Shown in pieces: positions 5,991 through 10,600 of a DNA stretch of 10,600 nt. The DNA comes from an uncultured Clostridia bacterium (GTDB lineage: Bacteria; Bacillota; Clostridia; TANB77; CAG-508). The stretch spans positions 1 to 10,600 of the forward strand of contig CASAUJ010000045.1 in assembly GCA_949118805.1 (NCBI GenBank). Direction: 5' to 3'. Position numbers and translations under genes: made by a program. Numbering within the stretch: position 1 is the stretch's first letter; each line of letters begins with the position of its first letter. The notes below the pieces were generated by a model. The model saw only the letters and a list, made by a program, of their open reading frames with translations. It did not search any database and was not told the DNA's origin.

Positions 5991-6398
5991 TTACCCCCTT
6001 CCAAATTTTACAAACACCGCAAAAGCTAATGGTAAAATTTGGCATATAATTAAAAGTGTTACACATGTTACAATAAATGCCATTCCTCTTTCTAATGTGT
6101 CCAATTTTCTAATTCCTATTACATATTGGTGAATGGCTCCAACAGCAATTCCTAAAAAACATACTGGTATACTATAAATTCGAACTATGTTTAAAATATA
6201 AGCAACGGTTCCATAGGTATCTGAACCATATTTTGCTTTGTAATCTTCGATTGAATTCAGTGCATTATCTTTTATTTCTACTATTTTACTTTCTGTTTTA
6301 TCATCAATTGCTTTTTCTTCTGCATAGGCTTTATTGGCAATACAAAATATTCCCATTATCAGCATAACCACAGTTAGTACGATAATCCCTTTTTTCAT
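5991..6398 (-). CDS. Small secreted/membrane protein with VirB2/TrbC-like topology
   Basis: The 135-residue product starts with a clear signal peptide (MKK, hydrophobic 4-21, likely cleavage after AYA at residue 26). A polar segment (27-62) follows, then two long hydrophobic helices (about 64-95 and 104-131) joined by a short charged loop, IRKLDTLERG, and a tiny C-terminus. Signal peptide plus two helices with a short cytoplasmic loop is the topology of VirB2/TrbC-type pilin subunits of type IV secretion systems, but I see no sequence motif that proves membership. Other small membrane components are possible. AAAGGGG lies six bases before the ATG. Its stop is three bases before the CpaE-like gene, so the two proteins are almost certainly made together. 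It is the first gene of the minus-strand block, with a promoter-like site 65 bases upstream. No other secretion genes are in the window. Confidence 0.7.
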   Translation of the reverse strand: MKKGIIVLTVVMLIMGIFCIANKAYAEEKAIDDKTESKIVEIKDNALNSIEDYKAKYGSDTYGTVAYILNIVRIYSIPVCFLGIAVGAIHQYVIGIRKLDTLERGMAFIVTCVTLLIICQILPLAFAVFVKFGRG

Positions 6399-6463
6399 GT
6401 TTTTCCCCTTTCTTCACTTCGTCCTATTTTAGTTTTTTTCTTTTTCCTCTCTCTTGCTTTTCT

Positions 6464-6492
6464 ATCATACAATAAATTATAAAAAATAGCAA
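6464..6492 (-). promoter_or_regulatory. Candidate promoter of the minus-strand block
   Basis: TTGCTA (6487-6492) and TATGAT (6464-6469) are spaced by exactly 17 bases on the minus strand, matching four and five of six sigma-A consensus positions. The leader to the ATG at 6398 would be about 60 bases. The -35 box sits in the loop of the terminator hairpin of the upstream gene, so terminator and promoter are physically interlocked. Confidence 0.5.
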
Positions 6493-6511
6493 GAATTTTT
6501 TACAATTTATT
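6471..6511 (-). terminator. AT-only hairpin at the end of the glucosaminidase gene
   Basis: Sixteen-base arms (6471-6486 and 6496-6511) pair completely apart from one G-U wobble, around the nine-base loop TTCTTGCTA on the minus strand. The left arm in the transcript includes the stop codon of the glucosaminidase. The descending arm supplies a run of six T. With no G-C pair it is a weak classical terminator, but its position and length support a termination or 3'-end role. Confidence 0.55.
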
Positions 6512-7750
6512 ATATAAATATTTCATATGACTGAATACACAACTAGCCCAATTCTTATCTGTTGCATATTTTGTATTGACTCCTTTTAAGGTTGATCCAT
6601 TATAATAATTTCCAATTGCTTTTTCGCCTCCATAAATACTCGTTCCTTTTGGATTCAGATAATATTTAACTAATACTCTTGCCAATAAGTCTATACTTTC
6701 TGCATAATCCGAAAAATGATAAGCTCCCTGATAAGGATTAGAATCATAAGCACCATAACCAAACAAATTCTTTTTGTCTCTTGCTATTTTAGAAGTTCCC
6801 CAATTACTTTCATGAATTCCCATCGCAGCTACAAATATCCCATTGATTTGATATTGCTGTTCTATGTAATAAAAATACTCTGCATTTTTTTCAAAAATTT
6901 TATTGGTATCTTTTCCATCTGATAAAACCTTTTTAAATTGTTCTAAAGTGAATCCACTTGGCTTGTTTAAAGGCATATTAAAATGCAAATCAGCCATTAA
7001 TTGTGCTTTCTTTTTAGTGGTTTTTTCACTAGCTATTTCTTGCTTTTTATTCGAATCTATATAAGTTGTACTTTCTGCTTTTACATAACCAATCATACCA
7101 GAAGAAGAAATTTTATACCACTGATTCTGAATTTCTAGCAATTTTAAAGCATTTCCTTTTTCTAACGTTGCTACTTTTTGTGAATTTTCAACTGGTTCCA
7201 CCATAACCGATAATCGATCTGAAGTTACATATAATGTATCTCCAACTTTTACTTTATAATTACTTGTAAAATTTGCAGTTCCTACTTCAACAATTTTGTT
7301 AACTGCTGCCTTTTTTACTTTACTCCCTACTGTTTCCTCTGCGACTAACGCCTCCTGTTGATAAGTTCTCTTTATGATAATTTCTTGTTTTCCTTCTCTT
7401 CCTTCTTGCACTACTTGCATTTGCCCTTTGGGTAAACTAGCATTATTCCTATATTTTGTTACATATTCCAGCGTCATTTCTTCTACTAGATATTCTTCTC
7501 TTCTTCCTTCTTGTTTATTTTGTGAAATAATTTCTTCTATATTAATTTCCTGTGCTCCACTTATTTTTATTTCTTGTATTTCATTTTGTATCATTTCAGA
7601 TGCGTAAACATTATTTTTTTTGAAAGAATAGTTATAAAATATGACACCACATAATAAACTAATAATAAAAGCTAAAAAAGTAATACTATTTCTTAGCCAA
7701 CTTATTTTCTTTCCTTTTTGTCTTTTCTCCTCTTTTTCTTTTGTTTTCAT
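6500..7750 (-). CDS. Membrane-anchored GH73 glucosaminidase with G5 and SH3 domains
   Basis: A surface wall hydrolase predicted to cleave the N-acetylglucosamine bonds of peptidoglycan. Numbered from the chosen start (416 residues): basic N-terminus; membrane anchor 21-41; a G5-type region about 88-160, with YVTKYRNNASLPKGQMQVVQEG and the usual spacing of glycine and tyrosine; a bacterial SH3 domain about 170-233 (LSVMVEPVENSQKVATLEKG, WYKI, GMIGYVKAE); and a C-terminal GH73/LytG-like glucosaminidase about 285-416 with MGIHESNWGTSKIA, where E314 is the expected catalytic acid, and KKNLFGYGAYD. G5 and SH3 probably bind the wall. I place the start at ATG 7750, not the upstream TTG (7795) or ATG (7768), because AGGTGA lies four bases ahead and a near-consensus promoter overlaps the longer version. 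It is divergent from the next gene and has its own terminator-like hairpin. Confidence 0.9.
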   Translation of the reverse strand: MKTKEKEEKRQKGKKISWLRNSITFLAFIISLLCGVIFYNYSFKKNNVYASEMIQNEIQEIKISGAQEINIEEIISQNKQEGRREEYLVEEMTLEYVTKYRNNASLPKGQMQVVQEGREGKQEIIIKRTYQQEALVAEETVGSKVKKAAVNKIVEVGTANFTSNYKVKVGDTLYVTSDRLSVMVEPVENSQKVATLEKGNALKLLEIQNQWYKISSSGMIGYVKAESTTYIDSNKKQEIASEKTTKKKAQLMADLHFNMPLNKPSGFTLEQFKKVLSDGKDTNKIFEKNAEYFYYIEQQYQINGIFVAAMGIHESNWGTSKIARDKKNLFGYGAYDSNPYQGAYHFSDYAESIDLLARVLVKYYLNPKGTSIYGGEKAIGNYYNGSTLKGVNTKYATDKNWASCVFSHMKYLYNKL

Positions 7751-7754
7751 ATTC

Positions 7755-7760
7755 TCACCT
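7755..7760 (-). promoter_or_regulatory. Ribosome binding site fixing the glucosaminidase start
   Basis: AGGTGA on the minus strand is an exact six-base complement to the 16S rRNA tail and lies four bases before the ATG at 7748-7750. The two earlier candidate starts lack any comparable site. Confidence 0.65.
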
Positions 7761-7766
7761 GCTATC

Positions 7767-7795
7767 ATTTTACCTTTTCTTGTTTTTTTTGTCAA
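7767..7795 (-). promoter_or_regulatory. Near-consensus promoter of the glucosaminidase gene
   Basis: TTGACA (7790-7795, perfect -35) and TAAAAT (7767-7772, five of six) are separated by exactly 17 bases on the minus strand. Transcription would begin near 7759-7762, leaving a leader of only about 9-12 bases that consists almost solely of the ribosome site. Confidence 0.65.
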
Positions 7796-7822
7796 TGAAT
7801 AAATTTGGCAAATTGTAAACTC

Positions 7823-7851
7823 TTGATTTTATTTTTATTTTGTACTATGAT
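7823..7851 (+). promoter_or_regulatory. Promoter for the plus-strand gene pair
   Basis: TTGATT (7823-7828) and TATGAT (7846-7851) are spaced 17 bases apart and match the sigma-A consensus at four and five positions. Transcription starting near 7858 would give a leader of about 40 bases to the ATG at 7897, which has AAAGGA (7883-7888) ahead of it. It lies back-to-back with the glucosaminidase promoter. Confidence 0.6.
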
Positions 7852-7896
7852 ATAGATATTCAAAATTTGATTGATACTTAAGAAAGGAATCCAAAT

Positions 7897-8697
7897 ATGG
7901 ATAAAAAAAATAAGATTTTAACCATTTTCGTTATCATATTATTAATCCTTGTATTTTTTCTTGCTTATCTACTTCTTTCAAAATATTTCTTGAAACATAA
8001 TTTTGAAAAAGATATTTTACCATTTGCTCTTCAAAACGAGAAAATAGTCTTTCAAGTAAATAAAATTGTTTTGTTTAGTAATTGTGATGCAAAAAATAAA
8101 ACTGGATCAGCAAGCAATTTTACAATTGAAAACTTATATCAATATACCGATATTGCTCTTTTTATAAATGCTTCTTCAAAGGAAGAAAAAACATTAGAAA
8201 ACACTTTAAAAAAAGTAAGTATTCGTAATATTCAATATCTTACTCTTCCTACATTAGGAGAACCCAAATTATACTTTAAAGGTCTTCCTCATTTTTCGAA
8301 AAGTGAGTTACTACTAGAAAATGAAATTCATGATTCTTTTGATTTTAATATCACTTCAGAAAATGAAGCAGATTTAACTGCTCCTACTTTATATAATAAT
8401 TTAGCAAACCCTATCACGCTTAGTTATGTGAATCAAAACATAAAATCAGATTATACTATAACCGATACCTCCTCTCCTATTACCTATGATGGTTCTCTTT
8501 TAAAAAAATGTCATGTTAATTTATCTTCTATTTTTTGCAAATTTTCTTTTGATCTTCTTCTTACAAATAATTTAGAAGAACAATTTAAAACCACCATATT
8601 TATTGATATTCCTTTGGAAACGCAAGAAAGTTCTATTTATGATGGTACTATCAAAGCAACAAAAAATCAAAAGTTTATATTTTACCGTTATCCGTAA
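7897..8697 (+). CDS. Membrane-anchored extracytoplasmic protein of unknown function
   Basis: I do not recognise this 266-residue protein. A short basic start (MDKKNK) and one strong hydrophobic segment at residues 8-29 suggest an N-terminal anchor, with residues 30-266 outside the cell. No signal-peptidase or lipobox motif is evident. The outer part is rich in alternating hydrophobic/polar stretches (VFQVNKIVLF, TDIALFINAS, KTTIFIDIPL), which suggests a beta-rich fold. It contains three cysteines (63, 205, 214), the last two close enough to form a disulfide. It starts at an ATG eight bases after AAAGGA, behind a promoter-like site, and ends 47 bases before the acyl-CoA synthetase gene, with no terminator between, so the two are probably co-transcribed. 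It may be a surface or envelope-associated factor; no function is claimed. Confidence 0.75.
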   Translation: MDKKNKILTIFVIILLILVFFLAYLLLSKYFLKHNFEKDILPFALQNEKIVFQVNKIVLFSNCDAKNKTGSASNFTIENLYQYTDIALFINASSKEEKTLENTLKKVSIRNIQYLTLPTLGEPKLYFKGLPHFSKSELLLENEIHDSFDFNITSENEADLTAPTLYNNLANPITLSYVNQNIKSDYTITDTSSPITYDGSLLKKCHVNLSSIFCKFSFDLLLTNNLEEQFKTTIFIDIPLETQESSIYDGTIKATKNQKFIFYRYP

Positions 8698-8744
8698 TAT
8701 TATTTTACTTTTATATGAATTAAAAGAAGAAAGGACTTTTTATC

Positions 8745-10481
8745 ATGAAAAAAAATATATCCATTGCAGAACAATTAAAAAAGAAATATCATAAAACAGA
8801 AGAAATTCATAATTTTAAAGAAATGTTATATCGTTCTGGTGAACTTTACCGTTCTAGAACTGCTTTTAAAATAAAAGATGAAAAAGGAAATATTCTTTCT
8901 ATCCGTTATGAACAATTAAAAAATGATGTTATTTTTTTAGGGACAAGTTTATTGGAAAAAGGATTTCAAAATAAACGAATTAGTGTAATAGGAAAAAATA
9001 GTTATTCTTGGTGTGTTTCTTATCTAGCCGCTAGCATTGTTGGTGTAGTTGTTCCCATTGATAAAGAACTCCATACAGATGATGTCATTAATTTTATGAA
9101 TGTTTCTCAAACAGTATGTGTTTTAGGAGATTGTAAAAATCTGGATTCTATTTTAGAAAATATTGAAAAAGTAGAAAATCCAGATACTCTTTTCGTTCCT
9201 TTTGATCGAACAGATACGAAAAATTCCTTTCAGCATTTATTATCAGATGGAAAGGCTTTCTATGAAAAAGGAAACCATTCTTTTGATAAAATAGAAATTG
9301 ATCCAGATGAACTTCGCATTTTACTTTTTACTTCAGGAACAACAGGAAATGCAAAAGGGGTTTGTTTGTCTCAAAGAAATATCTGTTCTAATATTTTATC
9401 TACCTATGGAATTGTGAAAGTAAAAAGAAGTGATTTGTTCTTTTCTATTTTGCCTTTACATCATACTTATGAATGTACTTTAGGTTTTTTATTACCACTT
9501 TATAGTGGTGCTAGTATTGCTCATTGTGAGGGTTTACGTTATATTACCAAAAATCTAAATGAATTCCACCCTTCTGTCATTTTATGTGTTCCCTTATTAT
9601 TAGAAAATGTTCATAAAAATATTGTAAAAAATCTAAATCACTCTTTGCCAGAAAAATATAGAAGAGAAAAAGAAAATCCTTTTCATTCTTTGCCTTTTTA
9701 TTTGAAAAAAATTGTGAGAAATAAAGTAAAAAATACACTTGGAGGTCGTCTTCGTGTCTTTATTGTTGGAGCGGCGGCTGCTAATCCAGAAATCGTTTCC
9801 GATTTTAAAAATTTAAATTTAATGACTTTACAAGGTTATGGATTAACAGAATGTGCTCCTCTTGTTAGTGGAAATACAGATTTTTTCCAAAAAGATGATA
9901 GTGCTGGACTTCCTATTCCTAATGTAGAATTTAGAATTGAAAACCCAAATGCAGAAGGAATTGGTGAAATTATTGTAAAAGGTCCAAATGTTATGCTAGG
10001 TTATTATGAAGATGAAGAAAAAACAAAGCAAACCATCATTGATGGTTGGTTTCATACTGGCGATTTAGGAAAAATTGATGAAAATGGATATCTTTATATA
10101 ACTGGTCGATGTAAAAGTGTAATTGTTACAAAAAATGGGAAAAATATTTATCCCGAAGAAGTAGAATATTATTTAAATGATAATCCTCTTATTTCAGAAT
10201 CTTTAGTTCTAGGAATTCACAAAGAGGATGATGATGAAACCTATATTAATGCTCAAATTTATCCTAACTTTGAGGCAATCACAGAGTATTTGAAAGGGAC
10301 TGTTCCTACAAAAGAAGAAATTTGGAAACTGATTGCTGATAGTGTATCAGCTGTTAATAAAAAATTACCTAATTATAAACATATCAAAAGTTTTGGTATC
10401 CGTGATAAAGAATTTGAAAAAACTACTACACAGAAAATTAAACGTTATGGAGATAACATGGATATAAAAAAAGAAAAATAA
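8745..10481 (+). CDS. Long-chain fatty acid-CoA ligase-like AMP-forming enzyme
   Basis: A 578-residue ANL-superfamily adenylate-forming enzyme, most like long-chain acyl-CoA synthetases (FadD type): it activates a carboxylic acid with ATP to an acyl-adenylate and then transfers it, typically to CoA. Motifs in order: P-loop TSGTTGNAKG (196-205), with A where P is common; the HH pair in LPLHHTYE (237-243); GYGLTE (364-369); GWFHTGD (434-440), with the ribose-binding D440; GRCKSVIVTKNGKNIYPEEVE (454-474), the hinge and R455 region; and the C-terminal TQKIKR, with K564 in place of the catalytic lysine. Length and domain order are complete. AAAGGA (8730-8735) precedes the ATG by nine bases. No signal or membrane segment is visible, so it acts in the cytoplasm or at the membrane face. 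Substrate chain length cannot be read from sequence; a role in lipid or exogenous fatty acid use is inferred. Confidence 0.92.
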   Translation: MKKNISIAEQLKKKYHKTEEIHNFKEMLYRSGELYRSRTAFKIKDEKGNILSIRYEQLKNDVIFLGTSLLEKGFQNKRISVIGKNSYSWCVSYLAASIVGVVVPIDKELHTDDVINFMNVSQTVCVLGDCKNLDSILENIEKVENPDTLFVPFDRTDTKNSFQHLLSDGKAFYEKGNHSFDKIEIDPDELRILLFTSGTTGNAKGVCLSQRNICSNILSTYGIVKVKRSDLFFSILPLHHTYECTLGFLLPLYSGASIAHCEGLRYITKNLNEFHPSVILCVPLLLENVHKNIVKNLNHSLPEKYRREKENPFHSLPFYLKKIVRNKVKNTLGGRLRVFIVGAAAANPEIVSDFKNLNLMTLQGYGLTECAPLVSGNTDFFQKDDSAGLPIPNVEFRIENPNAEGIGEIIVKGPNVMLGYYEDEEKTKQTIIDGWFHTGDLGKIDENGYLYITGRCKSVIVTKNGKNIYPEEVEYYLNDNPLISESLVLGIHKEDDDETYINAQIYPNFEAITEYLKGTVPTKEEIWKLIADSVSAVNKKLPNYKHIKSFGIRDKEFEKTTTQKIKRYGDNMDIKKEK

Positions 10482-10545
10482 AATCTAATATTATTTCTTT
10501 ATTATGGTACTCTATCATAAATAAAAAGACTCACATCTGTAAATT

Positions 10546-10600
10546 TGTACTGAACCCAAAAAGTTAGACTTTTTGATTAAGTATAATTAAGCAACTTGTA
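10546..10600. mobile_element. Terminal inverted repeat and end of an IS3-family-like element
   Basis: From 10546 the sequence reads TGTACTGAACCCAAAAAGTTAGACT, which closely resembles the terminal repeat of many IS3-family (IS150/IS3-group) elements, beginning with TG and carrying the AAAAAGTTAGAC block. It continues to the right edge of the window, so the transposase, orientation and other end are not visible. The three bases before it (ATT) would be the target duplication if the other copy matches. No terminator is evident between the acyl-CoA synthetase stop and this end, so transcription may run into the element. Confidence 0.7.

Noticed and set aside
6716..7607. Plus-strand frames opposite the glucosaminidase gene
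   Set aside because: They cover conserved GH73 and G5 coding sequence on the other strand and have no ribosome sites or promoters.
8603..8794. 63-codon plus-strand frame spanning the gap between the anchored protein and the acyl-CoA synthetase
   Set aside because: It overlaps the ends of both genes in another frame, has no Shine-Dalgarno site, and its sequence is basic low-complexity text without features.
10482..10545. Possible terminator after the acyl-CoA synthetase gene
   Set aside because: The best pairing (TTATG with CATAA near 10511-10520) is about five A/T-rich pairs with no proper U-run, too weak to call.

Overview
The window is very AT-rich, and its genes have clear Shine-Dalgarno sites, so it looks like chromosome from a low-GC Gram-positive bacterium. 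The ireB-ruvX-DUF1292 cluster, a GH73 wall hydrolase with G5 and SH3 domains, and the lack of any Gram-negative envelope gene point to the Firmicutes, probably a Clostridia-like gut lineage. That placement is an inference from gene content; no marker gene allows a species call.

Layout. (1) Positions 1-381 hold the decayed N-terminal part of a DinD/BRO-N family gene on the minus strand, followed by a 325-base gene-free AT-rich stretch. (2) Positions 707-6398 form a minus-strand block of seven genes, read from right to left: a small secreted or membrane protein with VirB2-like topology, a large CpaE/MinD-like protein with two AT-hooks and a degenerate P-loop, a membrane-anchored GAF plus degenerate-GGDEF protein, ireB, ruvX, a DUF1292 protein, and a four-helix membrane protein. 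A promoter-like site at 6464-6492 could drive the block, an internal one at 1611-1639 could boost the DUF1292 gene, and hairpins at 1224-1245 and 669-693 punctuate its end. (3) A GH73 glucosaminidase (6500-7750, minus) is separated from that block by an AT-rich hairpin and has a near-consensus promoter of its own. (4) Divergently, on the plus strand, come a membrane-anchored protein of unknown function and a long-chain acyl-CoA synthetase-like enzyme. (5) From 10546 to the right edge lies what looks like the terminal inverted repeat of an IS3-family element.

How they may work together. ireB, ruvX and the DUF1292 gene are a conserved Firmicutes housekeeping group, usually preceded by alaS. Here the upstream position is taken by three genes that look like a cell-envelope or secretion-type module: a small two-helix protein, a CpaE-like ATPase that has probably lost normal ATP hydrolysis, and a catalytically dead diguanylate-cyclase-like sensor. 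IreB is a target of the PASTA kinase/phosphatase system that monitors wall stress, and a wall hydrolase lies next to the block, so a cell-envelope theme is plausible but unproven. The AT-hook/LPG-motif CpaE-like protein and its two immediate neighbours are the most likely undescribed system here.
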